A stretch of DNA of 64,000 bases from Citrobacter sp. On2M (lineage in GTDB: Bacteria; Pseudomonadota; Gammaproteobacteria; Enterobacterales; Enterobacteriaceae), in contig NZ_WPCV01000004.1 in NCBI RefSeq assembly GCF_018035235.1, positions 62,001 through 126,000 of the forward strand, in the 5' to 3' direction. The notes under the pieces were generated by a model. The model did no database searches. It was not told where the DNA came from and worked only from the letters and a program-made list of their open reading frames with translations. Of the stretch, positions 1 to 9,948 are shown piece after piece (position 1 is the stretch's first letter; every line of letters starts with the position of its first letter). A program made the translations under genes and the position numbers.

Positions 1-1145
1 TCTAACGGAATGCTGACCTCACTGTGCAGCATGACGTCACTCAGGTCGGCGTCGAGATATTTTTGTGACGCATTCGGGTCGAAGATCCCCTCAGTACCGC
101 CCGCCAGACCTTCCGGCGTACGGGAGTTACGCGTATGTTCGTACTGTACCCAGTTGCTGGTGGTGACGCCGTTATCCCAGCCACCATTCCAGGTCAGAGA
201 GTAGTTCTGGCGGTAAAGACGGTTGGTCTCTTTCCCGTAGTTATCTTTCACCAGTTGGTTGGTGTTGGTGTTTTGGGTGTCACCCGCATAAAGATTGCCT
301 TGACGGCTATAGCCAGCTTCCAGTTCCAGTGACTGGAGCGGGGCGAAATCCCAGCGAACCACGCCGTTAATATCTTTGTTGATCACCCCTTCACGACCGG
401 CTGGTAGGGTATTTGAATATGTGCCGGTACGTTCTGACTGATGACCCTGGTTGATGTCCCATGCGTCGGCCTGGGTTTTATCGAGATTACCGTAAAGACG
501 GAAGCTGAAATCTCCGCCCATTGGACCATTCAGGCTAAAGTTGGTACGTTTGGTCGAACCTTCGTCTTTGTGTTCCGGGGCATTGAAATAGGTATCCCAG
601 GAGCCGTGCCATTCGTTGCTGCCTTTTTTGGTGATGATATTCACCACGCCGCCAGCCGCACCGTTGCCATAGCGTGCCGCGGCAGGACCGCGCAGCACTT
701 CAATACGCTCGATCATTTCCGGCGGCACCCATGCGGTATCGCCACGGGTATCACGCTCGCCGCGCCAGCCCTGACGCACGGAGTTGCGGCTGGTGACCGG
801 TTTGCCGTCGATAAGAATCAGGGTGTTTTCCGGCCCCATACCGCGAATATCGATCTGGCGGTTGTTGCCGCGTTGGCCGCTGGTTGAGTTACCGGTCAGG
901 TTAACGCCTGGCATGGTACGGATGATTTCCGACACGTCGCGAGCGGGAGGATTCTTACGGATTTCATCAGCGGTAATGGTTGAAACGCCCGGCGCCTGCA
1001 GGTTCTGCTGGGCGGCGGTAACCACAATAGTGTCTTCATGAGAGACTGCGGCGTTCTCGGTTTGATCTTCTGCCATTGCTGGCAGGGCTACCCCGTAAAT
1101 CCCTAAATTGACCAATAAGGCCAGTGAATGAATCTTGTTGTTCAT
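1..1145 (-). CDS. fepA: Ferric enterobactin outer-membrane receptor FepA (3' part lost at window edge)
   Basis: FepA is the TonB-dependent outer-membrane receptor for ferric enterobactin. The visible 381 codons are the N-terminal half of a family that is about 746 residues long. They show a signal peptide of about 25 residues, a TonB box DTIVV at 38-42, and a plug domain with the FepA-typical stretches IRTMPGVNLTGNSTSGQRG and GPAAARYGNGAAGG. The first beta strands follow (WHGSW onward). The start ATG at 1145 is preceded by an AGGAC-type site. The gene diverges from fes across a region with Fur-box hexamers, so iron repression is expected. Identification rests on near-identity to E. coli FepA. 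The C-terminal barrel lies outside the window. Confidence 0.97.
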   Translation of the reverse strand, partial: MNNKIHSLALLVNLGIYGVALPAMAEDQTENAAVSHEDTIVVTAAQQNLQAPGVSTITADEIRKNPPARDVSEIIRTMPGVNLTGNSTSGQRGNNRQIDIRGMGPENTLILIDGKPVTSRNSVRQGWRGERDTRGDTAWVPPEMIERIEVLRGPAAARYGNGAAGGVVNIITKKGSNEWHGSWDTYFNAPEHKDEGSTKRTNFSLNGPMGGDFSFRLYGNLDKTQADAWDINQGHQSERTGTYSNTLPAGREGVINKDINGVVRWDFAPLQSLELEAGYSRQGNLYAGDTQNTNTNQLVKDNYGKETNRLYRQNYSLTWNGGWDNGVTTSNWVQYEHTRNSRTPEGLAGGTEGIFDPNASQKYLDADLSDVMLHSEVSIPL

Positions 1146-1327
1146 TGTTTGTCCTGCTGTTCTTTTAGCCACGAGTACCAATCTGCCGTAGTACGGCATT
1201 TGGCCTGATGTCGCCCGTATCCGCGTAAACCCTCCATTCCAGAAAAAGTACGCAGCGTCAGGTCGGTTTATAAGTGGTGAAAAACTGTGCGCGCTTCCCA
1301 CAGCGCGACAATACGCTATTGCAAATG

Positions 1328-1358
1328 CAAATAGTTATCAATAATATTATCAATATAT
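1328..1358. promoter_or_regulatory. Fur-box hexamer array between fepA and fes
   Basis: The divergent fepA-fes gap (1146-1398) contains GTTATCAATAATATTATC at 1334-1351. On the other strand this reads as successive GATAAT-like hexamers, the pattern bound by Fur. In E. coli the same intergenic region is a Fur-controlled bidirectional promoter. The rest of the gap is AT-rich promoter sequence with no gene. Confidence 0.75.
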
Positions 1359-1398
1359 TTCACGATAAATCATAAAATTTCACAATAAACATGGGGTT

Positions 1399-2616
1399 AT
1401 GGCGGTGACGACGTTAATGATGGGAAGCGAGGCGTGGTGGCAGTCGAAAAAGGGCCCGGAGTGGGAGCGTGAAGACAACGGAAATTATCGGGTAACTTTT
1501 TGGTGGCGTGACCCGCAGGGAACGGAAAAAGAGTCCGCTATTCGTCGCGTATGGGTCTACGTCACCGGCGTCACCGATCACCATCAAAACGCGACCCCTC
1601 AGTCGATGCAACGCATTGATGGAACAAATGTTTGGTGCTGGCGTATTTCACTCAGCGCCAACTGGCGCGGCAGTTACTGCTTTATTCCAACAGCACGAAA
1701 CGATATTTTTGCTGCGCTGGCAGCGGGCGAAGCGCCTGACCGAACCGTGCTGCGTGAAGGCTGGCGAAAATTGCTGCCGCAGGCCATTGCCGATCCGCTT
1801 AATCCACAGAGCTGGCAGGGCGGTCGTGGTCACGCGGTGTCTGCGCTGGAGATGCCGGAGGCTCCCGTACAACCTGGATGGGATCGACCTGAAAACCCCG
1901 GTTCTCCCGCAGTTTGCCTGCAATGGCGTAGCGGCAGGCTTGGCAATACGCGCCGCGTGTGGGTGTTTACCACCGGTGATGCCCAACCGGAAGCACGTCC
2001 GTTGGCTATCCTGCTGGACGGACAGTTTTGGGCGCAGAGTATGCCGGTCTGGCCTGCGCTAACTTCACTTACGCATTGCGGACACCTCCCTCCCGCCGTT
2101 TATCTCCTGATTGATGCCATCGATACGGCTCACCGCAGCCACGAACTGCCGTGTAATGCCGATTTTTGGTTGGCAGTACAGCAGGAGCTATTGCCGCTGG
2201 TGAAGGCGACGACCGCGTTCAGTGACGACCCGCAGCGTACCGTGGTCGCCGGGCAAAGTTTTGGCGGGTTGTCATCGCTGTATGCCGGACTGCACTGGCC
2301 GGAACGCTTTGGCTGCGTACTCAGTCAGTCTGGATCTTACTGGTGGCCGCATCGCGGTGGTCATCAGGACGGAGCGATCGTCGAGCAACTGAAGACCGGG
2401 ACCATCAGCGCTCAGGGGCTGCGGATTGTCCTGGAAGCGGGGATACGCGAGCCCATTATTTTTCGTGCAAATCAGGCGCTATATGCCCAGTTACCCTCTG
2501 CGCCACAGTCTATTTTCTGGCGTCAGGTTGATGGTGGACACGATGCGCTTTGCTGGCGCGGCGGTTTGATGCAAGGGCTAATGACGCTCTGGCAGCCGCT
2601 TACCGACACGATTTAA
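1399..2616 (+). CDS. fes: Enterobactin esterase Fes
   Basis: Fes is the cytoplasmic esterase that hydrolyses the trilactone of imported ferric enterobactin to release iron. The protein is 405 residues, against about 400 in E. coli. An N-terminal lid domain carries WWQSK..PEW and FWWRDPQG, and an alpha/beta-hydrolase domain follows. The nucleophile elbow is GQSFGG with Ser287, and His381-Asp382 lie in VDGGHDALCW. The ATG at 1399 has only a 2-nt gap from GGGG. A GTG at 1405 has better spacing (8 nt) and aligns with the E. coli N-terminus, so it may be the true start. Fes is followed by ybdZ and entF in one Fur-controlled operon. Confidence 0.97.
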   Translation: MAVTTLMMGSEAWWQSKKGPEWEREDNGNYRVTFWWRDPQGTEKESAIRRVWVYVTGVTDHHQNATPQSMQRIDGTNVWCWRISLSANWRGSYCFIPTARNDIFAALAAGEAPDRTVLREGWRKLLPQAIADPLNPQSWQGGRGHAVSALEMPEAPVQPGWDRPENPGSPAVCLQWRSGRLGNTRRVWVFTTGDAQPEARPLAILLDGQFWAQSMPVWPALTSLTHCGHLPPAVYLLIDAIDTAHRSHELPCNADFWLAVQQELLPLVKATTAFSDDPQRTVVAGQSFGGLSSLYAGLHWPERFGCVLSQSGSYWWPHRGGHQDGAIVEQLKTGTISAQGLRIVLEAGIREPIIFRANQALYAQLPSAPQSIFWRQVDGGHDALCWRGGLMQGLMTLWQPLTDTI

Positions 2617-2646
2617 CCGGACGATGTTCCACGACAGGAGTTGAGT

Positions 2647-2865
2647 ATGGAATTCAGTAATCCCTTCGATAATCCGCAGGGTCAGTTTTACATTCTGCAA
2701 AATCCCCAACGCCAGTTTAGTCTTTGGCCGCAACAGTGCTCACTTCCTGCTGGCTGGAAGGTCGTGTGTGAACCCCAATCCCAGGAAGCCTGCCAGCAAT
2801 GGCTGGATGCAAACTGGACCGCGCTGACGCCAGCGAACTATGTCGATGTGCAGGAGGCTCCATGA
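2647..2865 (+). CDS. ybdZ: MbtH-like protein YbdZ, EntF partner
   Basis: YbdZ is a small MbtH-family protein that binds the adenylation domain of EntF and promotes its activity. The ORF encodes 72 residues, the family's usual size, with the hallmarks NPFDNPQGQFYIL, SLWP and PAGW. A longer reading from TTG 2641 is possible, but GGAG at 2637-2640 is spaced correctly for the ATG at 2647. The stop overlaps the entF start as ATGA, which implies translational coupling in fes-ybdZ-entF. Confidence 0.95.
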   Translation: MEFSNPFDNPQGQFYILQNPQRQFSLWPQQCSLPAGWKVVCEPQSQEACQQWLDANWTALTPANYVDVQEAP

Positions 2866-5800
2866 CTCAACGTTTACCGTTAGTGGCGGCTCAGCCGGGG
2901 ATCTGGATGGCGGAAAAACTCTCCACATTGCCCTCGGCGTGGAGCGTAGCGCACTACGTAGAATTAACCGGCGAACTGGACGCGCCGTTGCTGGCGAAAG
3001 CGGTTGTGGCTGGCCTGGAGCAGGCCGATACCTTGCGAATGCAGTTTAGCGAAGATAACGGCGAGGTCTGGCAATGGGTGGATCCTGCGCTCACTTTTGT
3101 ACAACCCGAAATCATCGATCTGCGCGAAAAAACTAACCCACATGAGGTGGCGCGGGCGTTGATGCAAGCTGACCTGCAGCAGGATCTGCGTGCTGACGGC
3201 GTCAAGCCGCTGGTTTTTCATTTGCTTATACAGGTGGGAGACAAACGCTGGTATTGGTATCAACGTTATCATCATCTGCTGGTTGATGGCTTCAGTTTCC
3301 CGGCTATTACCCGACAGATAGCCGCAATTTACCGCGCATGGCTGCACGGCGAGTCAACGCCAGACTCACCTTTTACGCCGTTTACTGAGGTGGTGGAAGA
3401 GTATCAACAGTATCGTCAAAGCGATGCCTGGCAACGCGACGGCGCATTCTGGCGCGAGCAGCGAAAACAACTACCACCACCGGCTTCGCTGTCGAACAAA
3501 CCGTTGCCGGGGCGATCGGCCAGCGCGGAGATTATTCGCCTGAAGTTAACCGCGCCTGAAGGCGTGTTCCGCCAGCTTGCGGCACGCATGCCTGATGTTC
3601 AGCGTGCGGATCTGGCTCTTGCGCTGGTGGCGTTGTGGCTGGGACGCTTATGCAGCCGAATGGATTATGCCGCCGGGTTTATCTTTATGCGGCGCATGGG
3701 CTCGGCGGCGTTGACGTCCACAGGACCGGTTTTAAACGTTCTGCCGTTTGGCGTGCAACTGGATGCGACAGAAAGCTTGCCTGCGCTTGCACAACGACTG
3801 GCCGGGCAGTTGAAGAAAATGCGTCGGCATCAACGTTATGATGCCGAACAAATCGTTCGCGACAGCGGGCGTGCAGCCGGGGCCGAACCGCTGTTTGGCC
3901 CGGTGCTGAACGTGAAAATATTCGACTATCAGCTGAATATTCCCGGCGTACAGGCGCAAACCCATACGCTGGCGACAGGGCCGGTGAATGATCTTGAACT
4001 GGCATTGTTCCCGGATGAAAACGGCGGGCTGAGTATTGAAATCCTGGCCAATAAACAGCGCTACGATGCAGCGACGCTGGCGCAGCATGCCTCGCGTTTA
4101 ATCGCGCTTATTGAGCAATTTGCCGACAATCCGTCGCTATGCTGTGGCGACGCTGAAATGTTGTTGCCGACAGAACATGAGCAGCTGGCGAAGATTAACG
4201 ACACGAGCGTGGAGATCCCGTCCACTACGCTGAGCGCGCTGGTGGCGCAACAAGCCGATAAAACACCGGATGCCCCGGCACTGGCCGATGCCCGCTATCA
4301 GTTTAGCTATCGCGAAATGCGCCAGCAGGTTGTGGCGCTGGCGAGCCTTCTGCGTGAACGCGGCGTACAGCCGGGTGACAGCGTTGCCGTGGCATTACCG
4401 CGTTCCGTGTTCCTGACGCTGGCGCTGCATGGCATTGTTGAGGCGGGAGCCGCCTGGCTGCCATTGGATACCGGATACCCGGACGATCGCCTGCGGATGA
4501 TGCTCGAAGATGCGCAGCCAAAACTGTTGATCGCGACCGAGGAACAACTGGCGCGCTTTAGTGACATCCCTGGCCTGGAAAGCCTGTGCTACGACGCGCC
4601 GCTGCCAGCAGATGATGCAGCTCCGTTGGCGCTATCTCGACCCAATCATACGGCCTATATCATTTTTACTTCCGGTTCAACCGGCAGGCCAAAAGGGGTG
4701 ATGGTTGGGCAAACCGCCATCGTTAACCGTTTGCTGTGGATGCAAAATCACTATCCGCTGACCGCAGATGATGTGGTGGCGCAAAAAACACCGTGCAGTT
4801 TTGACGTCTCGGTATGGGAGTTTTTCTGGCCGTTTATTGCCGGGGCAAAACTGGTCATGGCAGAACCTGAGGCGCACCGCGATCCACTGGCGATGCAGCA
4901 GTTTTTTGCCCAATACGGGGTGACGACCACGCACTTTGTTCCTTCTATGCTGGCTGCTTTTGTCGCTTCATTGACGGCGGAAACGGCGCGGGAGAGTTGT
5001 GCCTCGCTGAAACAGGTATTTTGTAGCGGTGAAGCCTTGCCTGCAGACTTATGCCGCGAGTTGGAACAGTTGACTCATGTGCCGTTGCACAATTTATACG
5101 GGCCAACGGAAGCGGCGGTCGATGTGAGCTGGTATCCGGCTTGGGGGGAAGAACTTGCCGCCGTAACCGGCAACAGCGTGCCGATTGGCTATCCGGTATG
5201 GAATACTGGTTTACGTATTCTGGATGCCATGATGCGACCGGTGCCTTTCGGCGTGGCGGGCGATCTGTATCTGACGGGGATCCAACTGGCACAAGGCTAT
5301 TTGGGCCGTCCGGATCTGACGGCGAGCCGTTTTATCGCCGATCCGTTTAACGCGGGAGAACGCATGTATCGTACCGGGGATGTGGCGCGCTGGTTGGAAA
5401 ATGGCGCGGTGGAATACCTCGGGCGCAGCGATGACCAGCTTAAAATTCGCGGACAGCGCATTGAGCTCGGTGAGATTGACCGGGCGATGCAACAAATGCC
5501 TGACATCGAACATGCCGTTGCCCATGCCTGCGTATTCAACCAGGCCGCGGCGACAGGCGGGGATGCGCGCCAACTGGTGGGGTATGTGGTGTCTCAATCG
5601 GGTCTACCGCTGGAGACGTCTGCATTACGGGAACGTCTGCGCGAAAAACTGCCTGCGCACATGGTACCAGCGGTATTGTTACAACTGGCGGAGTTGCCGC
5701 TTAGCGCGAACGGCAAACTGGATCGTAAAGCGCTACCCATGCCGCAGTTGACGTCGCGCACTTCCGGGCGCGCGCCGCGAGCAGGGACGGAGACAACCAT

Positions 5801-6752
5801 CGCGCAGTCTTTTGCGGCCTTGCTGAATTGCGAGGTGAATGATGTAGAGGCTGATTTCTTTGCGCTGGGCGGACATTCTCTGCTGGCGATGAAGCTGGCG
5901 GCGCAATTGAGTCGCCTATTTGAAAGACAGGTGACGCCAGGTCAGATTATGGTGACTTCTACCGTGGAACAACTCAGTGAATTACTGGAAAGTCATGATG
6001 ATGAACAGTCGCAGCGTCTGGGATTCGAGACGCTGCTGCCACTGCGTGAAAGTCACGGTCCAACGTTGTTCTGCTTCCATCCGGCGTCGGGTTTTGCCTG
6101 GCAGTTTAGCGTGCTGTCACGTTATCTCAGCCCGCAGTGGTCGATTATTGGTATTCAGTCGCCGCGACCGGATGGCCCGATGCAGATGGCGGAAAACCTC
6201 GATGCGGTATGCGAACATCATCTGGCAACGCTACTCAGTCAGCAGCCTCATGGCCCCTACTATTTATTAGGTTATTCACTGGGAGGGACGCTGGCGCAGG
6301 GAATTGCCGCGCGTTTACAGGCCAGAGGTGAGACGGTTGCCTTCCTGGGGCTGCTGGATACCTGGCCGCCGGAGACGCAAAACTGGCAGGAAAAAGAGGT
6401 CAATGGTTTAGATCCTGCCGTACTGGCGGAGATCGAGCGGGAGCGTGAAGCGTTTCTGGCAGCACAGCAGGGGAATGCGTCGGAGGTTTTATTTACCGCT
6501 ATCGAAGGCAACTACGCTGATGCGGTTCGCCTGCTCACGACGGCACACAGCGTGCCGTTTGCGGGCCACGCCACGCTGTTCGTTGCTGAGCGTACCTTAG
6601 TGCCGGGCGTCAGCCCTGAACGTAGCTGGTCCCCGTGGATATCCAGTCTGGATGTTTACCACCACGACTGCGCGCATGTCGATATTATCTCCCCTGCCTC
6701 GTTTGAGGATATAGGGCCGATAATTAATTCTCGAATCAATAATTCGATGTAA
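2862..6752 (+). CDS. entF: Enterobactin synthase component F (NRPS)
   Basis: EntF is the serine-activating non-ribosomal peptide synthetase that condenses and cyclises three dihydroxybenzoyl-serine units into enterobactin. It has 1296 residues (E. coli 1293) in the order condensation, adenylation, thiolation, thioesterase. The condensation motif HHLLVDG has its second His at 138. The adenylation core TSGSTGRPKG is at 603-612. The phosphopantetheine Ser is 1006 in GGHSLL. The thioesterase Ser is 1139 in GYSLGG, and AHVD near the C-terminus supplies the His. The ATG at 2862 overlaps the ybdZ stop. Longer upstream reading in this frame runs through ybdZ and is not used. All catalytic motifs are intact. 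Confidence 0.98.
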   Translation: MTQRLPLVAAQPGIWMAEKLSTLPSAWSVAHYVELTGELDAPLLAKAVVAGLEQADTLRMQFSEDNGEVWQWVDPALTFVQPEIIDLREKTNPHEVARALMQADLQQDLRADGVKPLVFHLLIQVGDKRWYWYQRYHHLLVDGFSFPAITRQIAAIYRAWLHGESTPDSPFTPFTEVVEEYQQYRQSDAWQRDGAFWREQRKQLPPPASLSNKPLPGRSASAEIIRLKLTAPEGVFRQLAARMPDVQRADLALALVALWLGRLCSRMDYAAGFIFMRRMGSAALTSTGPVLNVLPFGVQLDATESLPALAQRLAGQLKKMRRHQRYDAEQIVRDSGRAAGAEPLFGPVLNVKIFDYQLNIPGVQAQTHTLATGPVNDLELALFPDENGGLSIEILANKQRYDAATLAQHASRLIALIEQFADNPSLCCGDAEMLLPTEHEQLAKINDTSVEIPSTTLSALVAQQADKTPDAPALADARYQFSYREMRQQVVALASLLRERGVQPGDSVAVALPRSVFLTLALHGIVEAGAAWLPLDTGYPDDRLRMMLEDAQPKLLIATEEQLARFSDIPGLESLCYDAPLPADDAAPLALSRPNHTAYIIFTSGSTGRPKGVMVGQTAIVNRLLWMQNHYPLTADDVVAQKTPCSFDVSVWEFFWPFIAGAKLVMAEPEAHRDPLAMQQFFAQYGVTTTHFVPSMLAAFVASLTAETARESCASLKQVFCSGEALPADLCRELEQLTHVPLHNLYGPTEAAVDVSWYPAWGEELAAVTGNSVPIGYPVWNTGLRILDAMMRPVPFGVAGDLYLTGIQLAQGYLGRPDLTASRFIADPFNAGERMYRTGDVARWLENGAVEYLGRSDDQLKIRGQRIELGEIDRAMQQMPDIEHAVAHACVFNQAAATGGDARQLVGYVVSQSGLPLETSALRERLREKLPAHMVPAVLLQLAELPLSANGKLDRKALPMPQLTSRTSGRAPRAGTETTIAQSFAALLNCEVNDVEADFFALGGHSLLAMKLAAQLSRLFERQVTPGQIMVTSTVEQLSELLESHDDEQSQRLGFETLLPLRESHGPTLFCFHPASGFAWQFSVLSRYLSPQWSIIGIQSPRPDGPMQMAENLDAVCEHHLATLLSQQPHGPYYLLGYSLGGTLAQGIAARLQARGETVAFLGLLDTWPPETQNWQEKEVNGLDPAVLAEIEREREAFLAAQQGNASEVLFTAIEGNYADAVRLLTTAHSVPFAGHATLFVAERTLVPGVSPERSWSPWISSLDVYHHDCAHVDIISPASFEDIGPIINSRINNSM

Positions 6753-6981
6753 CAAAGCCATTCTAGCTATTGCGGCGATCAAATAGCTCCATAATGTAAA
6801 TTATATGTTATGGAGATGATCTTTTTTGTGGGGCGGATGGCGATTAAAGGGGTGAATAAATTCCGAATATTATTATTGGTAGGGCTTCAGGCACAAAGAA
6901 TGTTTCGGATAATTCTTACTAACTGGTAGACTTCTCTTTCGAAAATGTTCTTCTTTGGGCGCGGATCTCAGGTCACACAAC
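6753..6981. other. entF-fepE intergenic stretch
   Basis: This 229-bp AT-rich gap contains no convincing ORF. A weak self-complementary stretch (TAAATTATATGTTATGGAG) lies near 6796. No Rho-independent terminator is evident, so fepE could be partly read through from entF. Confidence 0.4.
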
Positions 6982-8115
6982 ATGTCATCATTAAATATTA
7001 AGCAAGACAACGTTTCGGAACTTACTGCTTATCCCCAGCCAACGGTTAATGCCAACGAAATTGATTTAGTGAATCTTATCGAAATTTTATGGCGCGCCAG
7101 GACGAAAATTATGGCGACCGTATTAGCCTTTGCTTGTGTGGGTATTCTGGTCTCTTTTTTGTTGCCACAAAAATGGACCAGTCAGGCCATCGTGACCCCT
7201 GCAGAACCGGTCCAGTGGCAGGAGCTTGAGAATACGTTGACCAAATTGCGCGTGTTGGATATGGATATAAACGTTAGCCGTGGTGATGTATTTAACCTGT
7301 TTATCAAAAAATTTCAGTCGCCCTCATTGTTAGGAGCGTATCTGCGTTCTTCACCCTACGTGATGGATCAACTGAAAGGCGCTGATATCGATGAAATGGA
7401 CCTGCATCGGGCCATCGTCAGGCTCAGTGAGAAAATGAAAGCGGTTGACAGCAACGCGGGAAAAAAGAATGAAACCTCGTTGTATACCGCATGGACGCTG
7501 AGTTTTACCGCGCCACAGGCTGAAGAAGCCCAGTCGGTATTGAAAGGCTACATCCAGTACATTTCCGACATTGTGGAAAAAGAAACGCTGGAAGATATTC
7601 GCAATAAACTGTCGATCAAAACCAGCTTTGAAAAAGAAAGACTGGAGATGGATCGCGTCAGGCTCAAGAATCAGCTGGAAGCCAATATCCAGCGGTTGAA
7701 CTACTCCCTGGAGATTGCGAATGCTGCCGGGATTAAAAAACCAGTCTATAGTAATGGTCAGGCAGTGAAAGATGACCCTGATTTTTCTATTTCACTTGGC
7801 GCCGACGGCATCGCGCGTAAATTAGAAATAGAAAAATCAGTAACAGATGTTGCTGAAATTAACGGTGAATTACGTAATCGCCAATATCACGTTGAGCAGC
7901 TGTTAGCGATGAATGTGAGCGACGTACAATTCGCGCCGTTTAAATATCAACTTTCACCTTCGCTGCCGGTGCATAAAGATGGTGCGGCTAAATCAATGAT
8001 CGTTGTTCTGGCTGCTTTACTGGGCGGTATGGTGGCATGTGGTGGCGTTTTACTGAACTACGCCATGGCGTCGCGTAAGCAAAAAATGACGTTTGTTGAC
8101 CAACAACTGGTGTGA
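6982..8115 (+). CDS. fepE: Wzz-family O-antigen chain-length regulator FepE
   Basis: FepE is an inner-membrane polysaccharide co-polymerase of the Wzz family. In Salmonella it sets very long O-antigen chains; the link to enterobactin is only positional. The protein has 377 residues, the same length as E. coli FepE. A cytosolic N-terminus is followed by TM1 at about 43-66 (TVLAFACVGILVSFLLP), then a large periplasmic coiled-coil-rich domain (residues about 190-250 carry heptad-like K/E/L runs). TM2 lies near the C-terminus (IVVLAALLGGMVACGGVLL). The start ATG at 6982 gives MSSLNIKQ, as in E. coli; an upstream start at 6955 would add nine unconserved residues. No polysaccharide genes are nearby. 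Confidence 0.95.
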   Translation: MSSLNIKQDNVSELTAYPQPTVNANEIDLVNLIEILWRARTKIMATVLAFACVGILVSFLLPQKWTSQAIVTPAEPVQWQELENTLTKLRVLDMDINVSRGDVFNLFIKKFQSPSLLGAYLRSSPYVMDQLKGADIDEMDLHRAIVRLSEKMKAVDSNAGKKNETSLYTAWTLSFTAPQAEEAQSVLKGYIQYISDIVEKETLEDIRNKLSIKTSFEKERLEMDRVRLKNQLEANIQRLNYSLEIANAAGIKKPVYSNGQAVKDDPDFSISLGADGIARKLEIEKSVTDVAEINGELRNRQYHVEQLLAMNVSDVQFAPFKYQLSPSLPVHKDGAAKSMIVVLAALLGGMVACGGVLLNYAMASRKQKMTFVDQQLV

Positions 8116-8161
8116 TGAATTGTCGTATGGCGGCGAACAGGACGCCATACGACAAATCTTG

Positions 8162-8959
8162 CTATTTGTTGCGCCCGAGCGGTACCACTAACGGCGTTCC
8201 GGCAACCGGATCGTCGATAATCATACAGCGCAGCCCATAGATTTTTTCGATAAGCTCCGCCGTGACAATCTCCTTCGGCGCGCCCTCGGCAATAATATGT
8301 CCGTCACGGAGTGCAATCAGATGCGTCGCATAGCGACAGGCCTGATTGAGGTCGTGTAAAACGGCGGCCAGCGTATAGCCTTTCTCCCGGTTTAGTTCAC
8401 TCAGTAGCTCCAGCAGATCGATCTGATGACTGATATCCAGCCAGGTGGTGGGTTCATCGAGCAGCATAATGGATGTTTCCTGCGCCAGTACCATCGCAAT
8501 CCATGCGCGCTGCCGTTGTCCGCCGGAAAGGGTATCCACACTTTGTGATGCCAGGTGGATGATCCCCGTCGCCTGCATGGCGTTTGAGACCGCTATTTCA
8601 TCTTCATTCCGCCAGCGGGTAAACAATGGCTGGTGCGGGTAGCGCCCACGGGCAACCAGCTCCTGCACCGTAATATCACCCGGCGTAGTGGCGTTTTGCG
8701 CAAGTAAACCAATTCTGCGGGCTACTTCTTTGCTGGGATAGTGCTGAATATGCTCACCGTCGAGCCAGACCTGACCGCGTGCAGGTGTCATCAAACGACT
8801 CAACGTGCGCAGTAGCGTTGATTTCCCGCAGCCGTTTGGCCCAATAATTGCGGTGAAGTGACCGTCGGGAATCGACACATTGAGGTTTTCCGCTACGGTA
8901 AACTTGCCATAACCCAGCGTTAACTGGTCGCCACGCAAACGGGCTACTGATTCGATCAT
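8162..8959 (-). CDS. fepC: Ferric enterobactin ABC transporter ATPase FepC
   Basis: FepC is the ATPase of the FepBDGC importer that moves ferric enterobactin across the inner membrane. The 265-residue protein has Walker A GPNGCGKST, signature LSGGQRQRAW, Walker B IMLLDEPTTWLD and the H-loop VLHDLNQA. Its C-terminus ends at PLGRNK, six residues shorter than E. coli FepC (271). The start ATG at 8959 overlaps the fepG stop by 4 nt. A longer reading upstream is antisense-like sequence inside fepG. It is the last gene of the fepD-fepG-fepC operon. Confidence 0.97.
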   Translation of the reverse strand: MIESVARLRGDQLTLGYGKFTVAENLNVSIPDGHFTAIIGPNGCGKSTLLRTLSRLMTPARGQVWLDGEHIQHYPSKEVARRIGLLAQNATTPGDITVQELVARGRYPHQPLFTRWRNEDEIAVSNAMQATGIIHLASQSVDTLSGGQRQRAWIAMVLAQETSIMLLDEPTTWLDISHQIDLLELLSELNREKGYTLAAVLHDLNQACRYATHLIALRDGHIIAEGAPKEIVTAELIEKIYGLRCMIIDDPVAGTPLVVPLGRNK

Positions 8960-9948
8960 TTTTTGCGGGACTCCTGAATTAACAAGACGATAAGATAAAT
9001 ACCGCCGAGGCTTACGGTGACAACGCCCACCGGAAGCTGATAAGGCATAAACAGCTGTTGAGCGCACAAATCCGCCAACAGCAGCAGCAATGCGCCGCAC
9101 AATGCCGACAGGGTTAATCCCCAGCGCGATGTGCCGCTAACCCGCCGCGCGATATGCGGGGCGACAAGAGCAATAAATGAGATGGGGCCTGCCAGCGCGG
9201 TGGCGGCGGCGGTCAGCACAACGGCGACCAGCATCATCATCAAACGTGAACGTTCTACGCTGACCCCAAGCGCGCAGGCACTGTCATCACCCATTTCCAG
9301 TAAACGCATCCGGCGCACCAGCAACGTGGCGCACACCAGCATAATGATGATCAACGGTGCAGCAGGCCAGGTCTTAGCCCAGGTCAGACCATTGAGCGAT
9401 CCGGCGTTCCACAGCCCAGCCGTCAATGCGGTTTCTAATGAAGCCTTCAGCAGCAGCCAGGTGTTGAACGCGACCAGCATGGCACGTATGCCAATACCGA
9501 TAATAATCAGTCGGAAGGTGTCAATACCGTTGCGCCAGGCAAGCGCCCAGACCACCAGAGAAGTCAGGATCCCACCCAGCATGGCCGCCAGCGCGATTGC
9601 GGTAAGATGCTGTCCGAACAGCACCATTGCCACCAGCACACCGCTCCAGGCCCCGGTATTGAAACCCATCACATCCGGGCTGCCCAGTGGGTTACGCATC
9701 AGCGACTGAAATATTGCGCCGCTCACGCCGAGCGCTGCGCCAATCAATAGCGCCATGAGCACGCGTGGCAAACGCCATTCGGTCACCACCAGGGTAATAC
9801 TGCGCGGCGCATCGCCGAGCAGGGCGGCAATAATTTGCTGGGTTTCCAGCGTAACAACGCCGCTACGCAGGCTCCATAAACCAATGACGAGACAACCTGC
9901 AACCAGCAGCAGGCTGCTGATTATCAGGCGGCGGGAGAGGTGCATCAT
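8956..9948 (-). CDS. fepG: Ferric enterobactin permease FepG
   Basis: FepG is one of two BtuC/FecCD-type inner-membrane permeases of the enterobactin importer. At 330 residues it matches E. coli FepG in length and has about nine to ten hydrophobic segments. Conserved stretches are WRLPRVLMALLIGAALGVSG, SLMRNPLGSPDVMGF and the EAA-like coupling region GPISFIALVAPHIARR. It overlaps fepD by 4 nt at its start and fepC by 4 nt at its end, so the three genes are translationally coupled. Confidence 0.97.
   Translation of the reverse strand: MMHLSRRLIISSLLLVAGCLVIGLWSLRSGVVTLETQQIIAALLGDAPRSITLVVTEWRLPRVLMALLIGAALGVSGAIFQSLMRNPLGSPDVMGFNTGAWSGVLVAMVLFGQHLTAIALAAMLGGILTSLVVWALAWRNGIDTFRLIIIGIGIRAMLVAFNTWLLLKASLETALTAGLWNAGSLNGLTWAKTWPAAPLIIIMLVCATLLVRRMRLLEMGDDSACALGVSVERSRLMMMLVAVVLTAAATALAGPISFIALVAPHIARRVSGTSRWGLTLSALCGALLLLLADLCAQQLFMPYQLPVGVVTVSLGGIYLIVLLIQESRKK

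Noticed and set aside
441-887. 148-codon plus-strand ORF opposite fepA
   Set aside because: It is antisense to FepA and composed of reverse-read plug-domain codons.
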